NCBI GenBank assembly: GCA_038231775.1
Contig: JBBRKS010000001.1
Coordinates: forward strand, 35,194 to 99,193
Direction of reading: 5' to 3'
DNA from: Stagnihabitans sp038231775
Lineage (GTDB): Bacteria > Pseudomonadota > Alphaproteobacteria > Rhodobacterales > Rhodobacteraceae
DNA: 64,000 nt
The position numbers and the translations under genes are program-made. The notes beneath the pieces were generated by a model. That model searched no databases, was not told the DNA's origin, and was given only the letters and a program-made list of their open reading frames with translations. Below, one piece after another: positions 53,812 through 63,702 of the stretch (positions within the stretch are counted from its first letter, which is position 1; every line of letters starts with the position of its first letter).

Positions 53812-54585
53812 TTACAACTCCGCCCGGGGACGGCGCGATAGTGTTAGGTCGCGCAAGATCACCTGATTCATCTCTGGCCCCTCAAAGATCAGATCGACCC
53901 ACAGCTTTTCGACCCGCTTTTCGTTCATCTTGGAATAGGCGAGGTCGAATTCCACCGTCACCTCCTGAGCGTTCAACGGCAGTTCGCGCACGATCTGTTC
54001 CACATTGGGGCCGTGCTTGATGTTCAGGCGGACAAAGATTTCGATCGGCTTTTCCATCTCGACGATGACATCCAGCCGGATCAGGTGGCGCAAGCGCAGT
54101 CCGCGCGCCGCCTCTTCGGGCAGGTCCAGCACGACGGACAGAAACGAGCCGTCAAAGCGGAACACATCCATCCGAAAGCCAAAGGGTGCAATATCTGATT
54201 CGCGGGTGTTGCGGATCTGGCGGACCGTCAGTTCCGACCGGCGGCAGTCGTGAAAGATCGTCGTACCGTCACAGAGCACGGCTTTGCCCGGAACCGATGC
54301 GATGCCCGGCGACGGCAGTGGCCCCTTCCACAGCGCAGGCCGCCACGACCAATCGGTGCCCATCGGCTTTTTCATCGCGTTAGAGCCGATCACCGGCAGC
54401 GCCAGCCGATGCTCTGCCTCGTGGATGACCTGATCCAGCGTGCGGCGCAGGGCACGCGCCCGCCCACCCCAGGTGCGCAAAGTCGCAAGATCGGCCTGCG
54501 GTGCGGCATCGCCCGCCAGCGTCCAGCGCTGAAGGGTGCGGCGGTGCAACAGCGTTTCCATGAACCCAGACATCCGACGCGCCAT
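53812..54585 (-). CDS. Rhodobacteraceae-type protein, possibly DUF6478
   Basis: This 257-residue soluble protein has WSWRPALWKGPLPSPGIASV, TIFHDCRRSELTVRQIRNT and LSVVLDLPEEAARGL, which fit a family I recall as DUF6478, seen in Rhodobacteraceae. Function unknown. The start MARRMSGFMETLL has several ATGs (54585, 54570, 54561). It is first in a unit with the 53440 gene. Confidence 0.65.
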   Translation of the reverse strand: MARRMSGFMETLLHRRTLQRWTLAGDAAPQADLATLRTWGGRARALRRTLDQVIHEAEHRLALPVIGSNAMKKPMGTDWSWRPALWKGPLPSPGIASVPGKAVLCDGTTIFHDCRRSELTVRQIRNTRESDIAPFGFRMDVFRFDGSFLSVVLDLPEEAARGLRLRHLIRLDVIVEMEKPIEIFVRLNIKHGPNVEQIVRELPLNAQEVTVEFDLAYSKMNEKRVEKLWVDLIFEGPEMNQVILRDLTLSRRPRAEL

Positions 54586-54703
54586 CCGCTTTTAGCCCCA
54601 ATAACCTGCGCCAAAGTCCGGCATTGTTTCCAGCCGGTAAACGATTCTCTTATCGCTGCAACAGTCTAAATATTCCACCCCTTTGGTCCAAGATTGCCTT
54701 GCG

Positions 54704-55354
54704 TCACGTCTTTGGGACAGGGGTGGGGGCAACGGGTGGGGCGGATTTGGGGCGGACCGGGTTGCGCTTTGCCAAAAGTTCCATCGTCTCACGGACCAGA
54801 TCCAGACCTTGGCCGGGGGTCAGCGGTGCGCCTTCGACCCCCGAAGCAGAAATCGTCACCAGCCTGCCGTTGATCGCCGAGATGGCGCGCCAATATTCTC
54901 CCGCTGTCTGGTCATTGACGTGCAACAGCAAAGCCGAGCCTGAAATCTGGGTCTGAAGCACCGTCACATGTGCCGGGTCGCCGTCGCGTGCCAGAACGGT
55001 TCGCCCATCGCGTGAGGCGAAGAACTGGCCCAGCGCATCCGGCCCCGCCAGCAGCACCCCGGCAGAGGCAGGGGCCCCGATGGTCAGCGTCACCACGGCT
55101 GCCGCAACCTGCCCCGCAACCGTACAGCGCCCGATCAGGACAACGATGGCAGGCCCCAAAGAGGCAGACGCCTCTTGATCAATGCAATAGCCCTGCGGGG
55201 CCTGCACGTTGACAGACCCGTCCAGCACCGTGATCTGGTGCACCCCACCTGTGGGCAACGCCAAAAGGCAACCTGCCAGTGTCAGGGTCTGGGCCAGACC
55301 CATCAGTCCAACGCCGCAACGCTGCAGCACGGTTGTCGGCATGTTGAACCCCAT
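54704..55354 (-). CDS. Putative exported protein of unknown function
   Basis: This protein of about 216 residues starts with a hydrophobic segment (GVGLMGLAQTLTLAGCLLALP) that may be a signal peptide or a lipobox (LTLAGC). It has a regular beta-rich body and ends in a proline-rich tail (PPVAPTPVPKT). I recognise no family. Starts at 55354 and 55342 are both possible. Its upstream in-frame extension is not protein-like. Confidence 0.6.
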   Translation of the reverse strand: MGFNMPTTVLQRCGVGLMGLAQTLTLAGCLLALPTGGVHQITVLDGSVNVQAPQGYCIDQEASASLGPAIVVLIGRCTVAGQVAAAVVTLTIGAPASAGVLLAGPDALGQFFASRDGRTVLARDGDPAHVTVLQTQISGSALLLHVNDQTAGEYWRAISAINGRLVTISASGVEGAPLTPGQGLDLVRETMELLAKRNPVRPKSAPPVAPTPVPKT

Positions 55355-55788
55355 CCGGACAGCCCCTTGGCCCGATGCCCCGAAACCTGCGCCAACCGTT
55401 ATCCAGCCCCGGCATCGCAAGCAAGCGGGTGGCGCGATGGGATGCAGCCGTTGCGCCCACCGTGCCACAGGCGTGAGATGGGCAGTGTGATGATCGGAGA
55501 CCCAATGCCGCACCCTTTCCCTCCCCTGACCACGGCGGGACGGACTGGGGGCACAAACCAAGTGGTGCAGGACCACAGGTCTTGGACAGGGCTGCAGGTC
55601 CGGGCACCCGCCTCGAAAATCTGATGAAAGATCGGGCATGGCAACTCATACGGTCAAGGCCACCTTACCGCCCGCGCCGAAACGCGGCCCCCGTCCGCGC
55701 CGTGGCACCTCTCCCATGATCGGGTGATTGCAATTCGGGTCTGACGGGCTTATCTCGGGCACGAACAGAGCGACCGAAAGGCCAGCCG
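55355..55788. other. Intergenic region before accD
   Basis: This gap of 434 bases lies between the divergent 54704 and accD genes and must contain the accD-folC promoter. No gene, tRNA or striking repeat was seen; a long minus-strand frame here is Arg/Pro-rich and rejected. Confidence 0.5.
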
Positions 55789-56706
55789 ATGAACTGGATC
55801 TCCAACTACGTCCGTCCCAAGATCAACTCGCTGTTTTCCCGGCGCGAAACGCCGGACAATTTGTGGACCAAGTGCCCCGAATGCGGCACCATGCTGTTTC
55901 ACCGCGAACTGGCGGACAACCTGAACGTCTGCACCAATTGCGATCACCACATGGCGATCACCCCGCGCGACCGCTTCACGGCGCTGTTTGACGGCGGTAT
56001 TTTCACCGAGGTGAAAGTGCCCGAACCGCTGGTTGACCCGTTGCACTTTCGCGACCAGAAGAAGTACCCCGAACGCCTGAAGGCCGCGCAAAAGGCCACT
56101 GGCGAGCGCGATGCCATGGTCGTGGCCGAGGGTGAGATTTTGCGCACCCCCATCGTGGCCGTCGCACAGGACTTTGCTTTCATGGCAGGGTCGATGGGCA
56201 TGTTTGTCGGCAATGCGATGATCACGGGCGCCCAGCTGGCGGTGAAACACAAGCGGCCCATGGTCGTATTCTGCGCCGCAGGCGGGGCGCGGATGCAAGA
56301 GGGCATCCTGTCCCTGATGCAGATGCCGCGCACCACGGTCGCCATCCAGATGCTGCGCGAGGCGCGTCTGCCCTATATCGTCGTGCTGACCCATCCGACA
56401 ACCGGGGGTGTCACCGCATCGTATGCCATGCTGGGGGATGTGCAGATCGCCGAACCCAACGCGCTGATCTGCTTTGCCGGACCGCGTGTCATCGAACAAA
56501 CCATCCGTGAAAAACTGCCCGAAGGCTTTCAGCGCGCCGAATACCTGCTGGACCACGGCATGTTGGACCGTGTCACCCACCGGAAGGCGATGAAGGACGA
56601 ACTGGCGACCATTCTGCGCATGTTGACCGGCCAGCCACCAGCCATCAAAGGCGACCTGCCCGCGCCAGAGGCTGATCCCAAACCGGCGGCGCTTGCGAAA
56701 AAATGA
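55789..56706 (+). CDS. accD: Acetyl-CoA carboxylase carboxyltransferase, beta subunit
   Basis: This 305-residue protein has the zinc ribbon CPECGTMLF...CTNCDHH and the carboxyltransferase core GSMGMFVGNAM, AAGGARMQEGILSLMQM, THPTTGGVTASYAMLGD. It provides malonyl-CoA for fatty-acid synthesis with AccA. Start ATG 55789 is standard. The stop overlaps the folC start by 4 bases, a known order. Confidence 0.96.
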   Translation: MNWISNYVRPKINSLFSRRETPDNLWTKCPECGTMLFHRELADNLNVCTNCDHHMAITPRDRFTALFDGGIFTEVKVPEPLVDPLHFRDQKKYPERLKAAQKATGERDAMVVAEGEILRTPIVAVAQDFAFMAGSMGMFVGNAMITGAQLAVKHKRPMVVFCAAGGARMQEGILSLMQMPRTTVAIQMLREARLPYIVVLTHPTTGGVTASYAMLGDVQIAEPNALICFAGPRVIEQTIREKLPEGFQRAEYLLDHGMLDRVTHRKAMKDELATILRMLTGQPPAIKGDLPAPEADPKPAALAKK

Positions 56707-57971
56707 CGTCGTCCGATGCGATCCTTGAACGGATGATGACCTTTCACCCCAAGGTCATCGACCTGACGCTTGACCGCGTGCACCGCCTTCTGGCCGCCTT
56801 GGGCAACCCCGAACGGCAGTTGCCGCCGGTGATCCATATCGCGGGCACCAATGGCAAAGGGTCAACTCAGGCGATGATCCGCGCCGGGCTAGAGGCGGGC
56901 GGATCGGTGGTGCACGCCTATACCTCGCCCCATCTGGCATGGTTTCACGAGCGCATCCGGTTGGCCGGTCAGATCATTTCCGAGCAGGCCTTGACAGCAC
57001 TGCTGGACGAATGCGTGCAAAAGAATGGCGCGGGTGATATTACCTTTTTTGAAATCACCACCTGCGCTGCACTGCTGGCTTTTGCCCGGACCGAGGCTGA
57101 TTTCACCTTGCTTGAGGTTGGTCTGGGCGGGCGGCTGGATGCGACCAACGTGGTGGACAAGCCCGCGCTGACCATCATAACCCCGGTGTCCATCGACCAT
57201 CAGCAATATCTGGGGGAGACTTTGCCCGAGATTGCCTTTGAAAAAGCCGGGATCATCAAACGCGGGGTGCCGGTGATCGTCGGGCCGCAGACGGATGAGG
57301 GCATGGCCGTGATAGAGGCGCGCGCGCTGCGTCTGGGCGCCCCGGTTCTGGCCTTTGGCCAGCACTGGCACGTGCATGAAGAACATGGCCGCATGGTCTA
57401 TCAGGATGACAACGGCCTGTCGGACCTGCCGCTGCCCAATCTGCCCGGGCCGCATCAGATTCAAAATGCCGGGGCCGCGCTGACCGCCCTGCGCTATCTG
57501 GGCAAGTCCGCCGCCGCTTGCGAGGCGGCCGTGACCACCGCCTACTGGCCCGCCCGGATGCAACGCCTGCGCACCGGGCCCCTGACCGACAGCGCGCCGG
57601 GGGTCGAGCTGTGGCTCGACGGCGGCCACAACCCGGCTGGCGGGCTTGCGGTTGCTGCGACCTTGGCGCGGATGCCGGTGCGCGAAACTCATCTGATCTG
57701 CGGCATGCTGAACACCAAGGACGTGCGCGGGTATATGGTGCCTTTGGCCAGCCAGACCACGATGCTGCACGCCGTGGCGATCCCCGGCGAAAAGGCCACC
57801 CTGCCCGCAGAGGTCACCCGCGACGCTGCTGTGGCCGCAGGCATAAAGGCCGAGGTTGCAGGTTCTGTGGCCGAGGCTTTGACCGCCATCGCCGCCCAAT
57901 CTCCACAAGCCCGCGTACTGATCTGCGGGTCACTTTACCTTGCAGGCGCGGTCCTGCGCGAAAACGGCTAA
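56703..57971 (+). CDS. folC: Folylpolyglutamate/dihydrofolate synthase
   Basis: This 422-residue ATP-dependent ligase has the P-loop IAGTNGKGSTQAMI, YTSPHLAWFHERIRL, LEVGLGGRLDATNV and DGGHNPAG. It adds glutamate in folate synthesis. The start overlaps the accD stop. It completes folate genes in this window with folK. Confidence 0.94.
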   Translation: MTSSDAILERMMTFHPKVIDLTLDRVHRLLAALGNPERQLPPVIHIAGTNGKGSTQAMIRAGLEAGGSVVHAYTSPHLAWFHERIRLAGQIISEQALTALLDECVQKNGAGDITFFEITTCAALLAFARTEADFTLLEVGLGGRLDATNVVDKPALTIITPVSIDHQQYLGETLPEIAFEKAGIIKRGVPVIVGPQTDEGMAVIEARALRLGAPVLAFGQHWHVHEEHGRMVYQDDNGLSDLPLPNLPGPHQIQNAGAALTALRYLGKSAAACEAAVTTAYWPARMQRLRTGPLTDSAPGVELWLDGGHNPAGGLAVAATLARMPVRETHLICGMLNTKDVRGYMVPLASQTTMLHAVAIPGEKATLPAEVTRDAAVAAGIKAEVAGSVAEALTAIAAQSPQARVLICGSLYLAGAVLRENG

Positions 57972-58197
57972 GGGCGCGCGGCGGCCCCGGCTGGGGGTCA
58001 CACCCCCCAGACCCCCCATCTATTCCTTTGGATGGACACCGGGGAATCAAGTCAGGGGGGGCTGGTTACTGGTTTCAAGCGGATCGGTCAGGTTCGGCGG
58101 CTCGTTCTATGGTCACGGATCAGACTGACCCCCAACGAGGTATGGTTCTGCATCGGACGCCAAATTGTCCGGCACTTTCTTAGGGTAGGACAGCGCA
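57972..58197. other. Gap before the GT39-type gene
   Basis: This 226-base gap holds GC-rich sequence with a CCCCCCAGACCCCCC tract at 58003-58018 and no recognisable gene. A partial similarity to the stop-flanking element (CTATTCCTTTGGATGG) is too weak to call. Confidence 0.4.
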
Positions 58198-59763
58198 ATG
58201 GTCTGGGTTCAACGGCAGGTGGCACAGGGGCGCGGGCTGGCGGTGGCCCTGTTGGTCATGCTGGTTCTGGCGCTGCCGGGCTTTTTCACCCTGCCGCCGA
58301 TAGACCGGGACGAGGTTCTGTTCTCGCAAGCCTCACGCCAGATGCTGGCGTCGGGCGATTTCGTCGACATCCATTTTGGCGACGCCGTGCGCTACAAAAA
58401 GCCGGTCGGGATTTACTGGCTGCAATCGGCAGCGGCGGCGGTGACCGGGCAGCCGGATCAGATATGGTCCTACCGGCTGATCAGCCTGCTGGGCGCGCTG
58501 TTGGCGGTGGGGTTCACGCATGCCACAGCGCGGCTGTACCTGACGCCCGAGGCGTCGCTTCTGGCGGCAGTCGCCTTGGGCGCAAGCCTGATGCTGGGGG
58601 CAGAGGCGCATCTGGCCAAGACCGATGCCATGCTGCTGGCCTCTGTCGCTGTGGGGCAATACCTGCTGGCCAAGGCGACGCGGCCCGGCGGGCTGCCATT
58701 TGCGCAAGCCATGGGGTTCTGGGCGGTTCTGGCGGCAAGCACCCTGATCAAGGGGCCAATCGGCCCGATGGTGATGGGATTTACCCTGACCGGACACTGC
58801 CTTTTCTCCCGCAGCCTGCAACCCTTGCGCAATTTGCGGCCACTGCCGGGGCTGGCGCTGTTCGTGGTGCTGGCGGCCCCGTGGTTCATCTCCATCTCAA
58901 CGATCAGCCATGGTGCGTTCTGGAGCGCCTCTCTTGGCCATGACATGTTTGAAAAGATGGCCTCGGCCAAGGAACAGCACGGCGCCCCCCCCGGCAGTTA
59001 TCTTGCCGCGATGTGGCTGACGTTTTGGCCCGGCGCTATGCCGTTGGCCGCAGCCTTGCCCGTCATCTGGCGCGGGCGGCACGAGGCGGTCGTGCGCTTT
59101 GCCTTGCTGTGGCTGATCCCGACATGGGTGGTGTTCGAGGTGACGCCGACCAAACTGGTCCATTACACCTTGCCGACCTATCCGGCGCTGGCGCTGCTGG
59201 TGGCCTTTGCGGTGCAGTCGGGCGGCTTGCGGCGTCTGTGGCCGGTGGCGCTGCCTGGGATATTGCCGTTGGTTCTGCTGGGCGCACTGGTGTGGCAGGC
59301 CGGACTGTTGGGTGTGGCGATGCCTGCCGGGTTCTGGATTGGCAGCGTGGCCGTGCTGGCAAGCCTTGGCCTGATCCTGTGGGCCGCGAAAATGGGGGCA
59401 GTGCCGCTGGCCGGGGCTTTGGCGGTCGCAGGGCTGGCGCTGAATGCCACGATCTACCCGACCCTTGCCAGCATCGACCCGCTGTGGCCGGCCCGCCCGC
59501 TGGCAGCACTTGCCGCCACGCATCCCGATTGCGCCTTCAGCGTGGCGGGCTATGCCGAACCTTCGCTGGTTTTTATGACCAACACCCGCGTGCAATTTCA
59601 ATCGGTTGATCAGATCGCCCAGACTTTTGCAAAGCCCAGCTGCCAGGTTGTGGCGTTGCCGATGGCCGCAGCCCCGCCGGATTTGCAGATGTTGGGAGAG
59701 GTCAGAGGCCTTGACCTTGGCACCGGCCACAAGGTCGATCTGGCGGTGGTATTAAAGCCCTAA
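58198..59763 (+). CDS. GT39/ArnT-type membrane glycosyltransferase
   Basis: This 521-residue protein has about ten membrane helices and the first periplasmic loop motif PPIDRDEVLFSQASRQML with Asp-Glu, used by ArnT and protein O-mannosyltransferases that take sugar from a lipid carrier. KKPVGIYWLQ also fits. It may decorate lipid A or other envelope glycans. The stop overlaps the stop of the lytic transglycosylase gene. Confidence 0.85.
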   Translation: MVWVQRQVAQGRGLAVALLVMLVLALPGFFTLPPIDRDEVLFSQASRQMLASGDFVDIHFGDAVRYKKPVGIYWLQSAAAAVTGQPDQIWSYRLISLLGALLAVGFTHATARLYLTPEASLLAAVALGASLMLGAEAHLAKTDAMLLASVAVGQYLLAKATRPGGLPFAQAMGFWAVLAASTLIKGPIGPMVMGFTLTGHCLFSRSLQPLRNLRPLPGLALFVVLAAPWFISISTISHGAFWSASLGHDMFEKMASAKEQHGAPPGSYLAAMWLTFWPGAMPLAAALPVIWRGRHEAVVRFALLWLIPTWVVFEVTPTKLVHYTLPTYPALALLVAFAVQSGGLRRLWPVALPGILPLVLLGALVWQAGLLGVAMPAGFWIGSVAVLASLGLILWAAKMGAVPLAGALAVAGLALNATIYPTLASIDPLWPARPLAALAATHPDCAFSVAGYAEPSLVFMTNTRVQFQSVDQIAQTFAKPSCQVVALPMAAAPPDLQMLGEVRGLDLGTGHKVDLAVVLKP

Positions 59764-61715
59764 CGGCCGGTCAGTTCCGCCGTCACGTTCACCGGCCCGG
59801 CCTGCCCGCGCAGCTTGGCGCGGTAGATCACCACCCCCTCAACCACCCGCATCACATAGGTGCGGGTTTCGGTGAAGGGGATCATTTCGACCCAATCGAC
59901 AGGGTCAGTCCCGGCCAGCCGAGGGTCACCGTAAGCTGCGATCCAGTCACGCGGACGCCTTGGCCCCGCATTGTAGCCGGATGCGATCAACGCGACGGAA
60001 GCGCCAAATTCATCGACCATTTCTTTAAGATACGCCGCCCCCAGCGTGGCATTATACGCTGGATCAGAGGCGAGTTTGGCCGCCGAATAGGTCAGGCCCT
60101 GATCCTTGGCGACCTTTGCTGCCGTGGTCGGCAACAACTGCATCAGACCCAAAGCCCCGGCAGGACTGCGCGCCTCTGGGTCAAACTCACTTTCGCGGCG
60201 CGAGATTGAAAGCACCAATGCGCGGCTGACTGACAGGTTGTCGGGGATCATGGCGGGCACCGGGAAATAGGTGTCGGCAAAGATCACCCCCCGTTCAGCC
60301 CCAGCCTTGGCGATCAACACGGCAGAGCGGTACTGCCCGATCTTCAACGACATCGCGGCCAGCGTGCCAAGCTCTTGATCCGACAGGCTTTCCCCCAGAT
60401 GCAACAGGAAGCGCGCCGAAAGTTGCTCATCCCCCGCAGCCGCCAGCCGCAAAGCCGCCTCCAGCACGGACGACCGCGCAAAGGACGCCGTTTTCCAGTT
60501 GCCCGGCGGTGGTGCGTTCGACAGCAGCGTTGCATCCAGCGTCAGCCCCAGCTTTTCAGCCGCCAGCAACCCGTAATACGAGGTTTGCAATTGCGCCGCC
60601 TGCTGGTACGAACCTTTCGCCCGCGCCGTGTCGCCTGCGGCTTCATAAGCGCGGCCCATCCAGTACAGGGCGCGCGACCGGCTGATCGGCGTGGTGGCAC
60701 CAGTCAGCCGCGCAAAATGCTTCAACGCCAGCGCCGGGTCATTCAGTTTGCGCAAGGCGATGTAACCGCTCAGAAATTCCAGATCGCCCGCGGCCTTGGC
60801 ATCCACAAGCCTGTGGGTCGAGGCGACCTGATACGCCAGCTTGGCCGCATCATTGCGCATAAGATAGCGCGCAAGGCTGGCGCGTTTGTCAGCCCAGGCC
60901 CCAGGGTCGCCCAACCGCGCCGCAGAGGTGGAACGCTCAACAATCAAGGTCGCCGCATCGGCATAATTGTCGTGCCGCATCCGGTACAAAAAGCGTTCAA
61001 ACGCCAGCCCGGCATCGTCCTTCAACCCCTGCGGAACCGCCGCGACCAGCGCTGTCACACCGTCCTTGTCGGTCCGCAGCGCGGTGCGTGCATTGGCAAG
61101 CGCGCCCCAGGCCTTGGACACCAAAGGCAGCATCCGCTGCGCCTCGCTGACCCGGTCGCCGTCCCACAGGATGCGGTCCAGCCGGACCTCATGCGCCACC
61201 GTCAGATCGGGGCCGTACTTTGCCAGCAGACTGGCTTGCGCCTCGGCGGAAAATTTCAGCGTGGTCCAGCCTTGGGTTGCGACATCGACCGCTTTGGCGT
61301 GCTGGCCCTTGGCCTCCAGTGCGCCGGTCAAAGCCAGAACGCCCGCCGCAGTTCCCGGCACGTCTGCGCCGAAATAAGCCAGAATCCGGTCAGGATCGGA
61401 CGATTGCGCGACGACCTCCTCTCCGGCGGATTTCAGGAAAGTCAGGCCGGGCCAATCGGGGTGGCGGGTCAAAAAGTTCTCGTAGTCGCCCATCAGCCCG
61501 GCCCCGGCGCGCAAACGCTGCCATTCGATGATATCGACGCCGACATTGCCCGCCGACATCGCCGAGGCCATCGCCCCTTCCCAGTCTTTGTGGTTGGCCA
61601 GCCCTTCGGCTGTGTGCAAGGCACTGATTTCCTTGGCCTCATAGGCCATGGCAGGGGTCAGCGGCAGTCCAGCCAAAAAGGCCAGCGCGTAGACGAAGGG
61701 GGCAAAGCGGATCAT
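59760..61715 (-). CDS. Soluble-type lytic transglycosylase
   Basis: This 651-residue protein has a signal peptide (RFAPFVYALAFLAGLPLTPAMA) and a long helical superhelix like Slt. The C-terminal catalytic domain has Glu in SRRESEFDPEARSPAGALGLMQL and YNAGPRRPRDW. It cleaves peptidoglycan glycan strands. ATG 61715 is chosen from the signal peptide. It is convergent with the GT39 gene, overlapping at stop codons. Confidence 0.9.
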   Translation of the reverse strand: MIRFAPFVYALAFLAGLPLTPAMAYEAKEISALHTAEGLANHKDWEGAMASAMSAGNVGVDIIEWQRLRAGAGLMGDYENFLTRHPDWPGLTFLKSAGEEVVAQSSDPDRILAYFGADVPGTAAGVLALTGALEAKGQHAKAVDVATQGWTTLKFSAEAQASLLAKYGPDLTVAHEVRLDRILWDGDRVSEAQRMLPLVSKAWGALANARTALRTDKDGVTALVAAVPQGLKDDAGLAFERFLYRMRHDNYADAATLIVERSTSAARLGDPGAWADKRASLARYLMRNDAAKLAYQVASTHRLVDAKAAGDLEFLSGYIALRKLNDPALALKHFARLTGATTPISRSRALYWMGRAYEAAGDTARAKGSYQQAAQLQTSYYGLLAAEKLGLTLDATLLSNAPPPGNWKTASFARSSVLEAALRLAAAGDEQLSARFLLHLGESLSDQELGTLAAMSLKIGQYRSAVLIAKAGAERGVIFADTYFPVPAMIPDNLSVSRALVLSISRRESEFDPEARSPAGALGLMQLLPTTAAKVAKDQGLTYSAAKLASDPAYNATLGAAYLKEMVDEFGASVALIASGYNAGPRRPRDWIAAYGDPRLAGTDPVDWVEMIPFTETRTYVMRVVEGVVIYRAKLRGQAGPVNVTAELTGR

Positions 61716-61889
61716 CGCCTGATTTTGCCCGATGCGCCTGCGCGCCACAATACGAAATGAGGTGATCGGTGGCTGCCCGCCCATACTTGGCAATTGGTCC
61801 AAGCCCCGTTACGAAGGGCACCGCGTCTGCGGGCGCGCGCCTGCCCTAAAACCCCGGCTGATCTGCCGAACAATCAAGGAGTCGTCACC

Positions 61890-62762
61890 ATGTTCAAAGG
61901 GTCTTTCCCTGCCCTGGTCACGCCGTTCAAAAATGGCGCGCTGGATCTGGTGACGCTGAAAAAGCTGATCGAATGGCATATCGCCGAAGGCTCGCACGGG
62001 CTGGTTCCGGTGGGCACGACCGGCGAAAGCCCGACCCTCAGCCATGCCGAACATCGTCAGGTCGTTGAAGAGGTGGTGCGCGTGGTCGCTGGCCGTATTC
62101 CGGTGATTGCCGGGGCCGGGTCGAACAACACCGCCGAGGGGATCGACCTGATCCGCCATGCCGAAAAAGTGGGTGCCACGGCCGCACTGGTGGTGACGCC
62201 CTACTATAACAGGCCAACTCAGGCGGGGCTGATCGCGCATTTTACAGCGCTGCATGACTGTTGCGCCCTGCCGATCATCATTTACAATATCCCGGGCCGT
62301 TCGGTGGTCGATATGTTGCCCGACACCATGGGCGTGCTCGCGAAACTGCCGCGCATCATCGGGGTCAAGGATGCCACCGGCAAGATCGAACGGGTTTCCA
62401 TGCAGCGCGCCACTTGTGGTGCCGATTTCGTCCAGCTTTCGGGTGAGGATGCGACGGCGCTTGGCTTTAACGCGCATGGCGGGGTGGGCTGCATTTCGGT
62501 CACCGCCAACGTGGCCCCAAAGTTGTGCGCCCAGTTTCAAGAGGCCACTCTGCGCGGCGACTACGCCAAGGCGCTGGAGTATCAAGACAAGCTGATGCCG
62601 CTGCACGAGGCGATTTTCATCGAGCCGGGTCTGGTCGGGGCGAAGTACGGCCTGTCCCTGCTGGGTCTGTGTGCCGAAGAGGTGCGCCTGCCGCTTTTGA
62701 CCCTGACCGACGGGACAAAGGCAAAAATCAAGTCCGCGATGGAGTTTGCGGGGGTTTTGTAA
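61890..62762 (+). CDS. dapA: 4-hydroxy-tetrahydrodipicolinate synthase
   Basis: This 290-residue enzyme condenses pyruvate with aspartate semialdehyde in lysine/diaminopimelate synthesis. Marks are VPVGTTGESPTLSHAEH, TPYYNRPTQ, IIYNIPGR and the Schiff-base lysine in GVKDATG. ATG 61890 follows AAGGAG. It is divergent from the lytic transglycosylase; both serve the cell wall. Confidence 0.96.
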   Translation: MFKGSFPALVTPFKNGALDLVTLKKLIEWHIAEGSHGLVPVGTTGESPTLSHAEHRQVVEEVVRVVAGRIPVIAGAGSNNTAEGIDLIRHAEKVGATAALVVTPYYNRPTQAGLIAHFTALHDCCALPIIIYNIPGRSVVDMLPDTMGVLAKLPRIIGVKDATGKIERVSMQRATCGADFVQLSGEDATALGFNAHGGVGCISVTANVAPKLCAQFQEATLRGDYAKALEYQDKLMPLHEAIFIEPGLVGAKYGLSLLGLCAEEVRLPLLTLTDGTKAKIKSAMEFAGVL

Positions 62763-62994
62763 GGCCAAGGGCGGGGCCGCAACCCTAGCGCAAATGTGGG
62801 GGTGCGGCCCGATCACCACGGCAGGGACACACCGCAACTTTCACGACATGGCGTTGCCGCACCATTCAATGCGCGGCGAAACCCTGATCGGCAAGCGGGG
62901 TCCATACCTGAAAGCCCGGCAGCGCCTTAGTCGTCACTGCAGTGCAGCGCCCCAGATCGTCAGGGCAGGGCCGCGCCCCACCCTGACCTCCGGT

Positions 62995-63486
62995 TCAGAA
63001 CGTGAAGTCGGTCGCAACCAGCACGCTGTGGTTCGCGAGGTTGATCTGGAAATCGGCCACGCCGTCGCCATTGATGTCGCCTTCCAGCATGCCGGTCGAC
63101 TGGGTGTACCGCAGCGTTGCACCCTCACCCGCCGTGAAACCGGCGGCACCGATGAAATGACCGCCCGCCATGAAGGCATGCACGTCGATCCGGTCGGCAC
63201 CCGACTGGAAATCACCGATCACGTCGGCCATGCCCACGCCACCGGCATCTGCCGCCTGCGTGTAGACGAAGGTGTCATTGCCGCTGCCGCCGTACAGAAA
63301 GTCCTGACCGGTGCCGCCAACCAGCACGTCCTTGCCGCTGCCACCATACAGATGGTCGCTGCCTTTGCCGCCATAGATCAGGTCGGTGCCCTGCCCGCCC
63401 GAGATCGTGTCCGACAGATCAGTTCCCGTCAGAACGTTGTACTTGATGGTCCCATCAACCGGAACCTTTACCGTTGCAGATTTCAT
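62995..63486 (-). CDS. Small RTX calcium-binding protein
   Basis: This 163-residue protein has four or five nonapeptide-like repeats: GGQGTDLIYGGKGSDHLYG, GGSGKDVLVGG, TGQDFLYGGSGND. They match RTX (GGxGxD) motifs, which bind calcium. Its C-terminal FQSGADRIDV resembles the end of type-I-secreted proteins. Start 63486 (MKSATVKVP) is plausible but the N-terminus is uncertain. No export genes are adjacent, so secretion would depend on a system elsewhere. Confidence 0.75.
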   Translation of the reverse strand: MKSATVKVPVDGTIKYNVLTGTDLSDTISGGQGTDLIYGGKGSDHLYGGSGKDVLVGGTGQDFLYGGSGNDTFVYTQAADAGGVGMADVIGDFQSGADRIDVHAFMAGGHFIGAAGFTAGEGATLRYTQSTGMLEGDINGDGVADFQINLANHSVLVATDFTF

Positions 63487-63702
63487 ACCATACACCTTTA
63501 CCGTTTTGTCAGACGCGCTGACACAAAAGGCCCCCACAGGCCCAAATCGCAGTTGGCCACACTCCCCGATTCCCTGCAAGGCTGCCAAGCGGAATTGAGG
63601 TATTTCAATGGCAAGAAGATGGAAACGATGCGTTTCTTCTTTGTCATCAATGTGGCCTTTTCCGCATCTTGATTTGCCCAGACCGCAGATCTGAGCGGTC
63701 GC

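Noticed and set aside
54660..54690. Another copy of the stop-flanking element
   Set aside because: Only AAATATTCC matches clearly, too short to count.
60375..61760. Long antisense frame opposite the lytic transglycosylase
   Set aside because: Arg/Gln-rich product, no family motif; the transglycosylase motifs are clear.
62774..62810. Terminator after dapA
   Set aside because: A GGGCCGCA/TGCGGCCC stem exists, but the loop is 21 bases and there is no T-rich tail.
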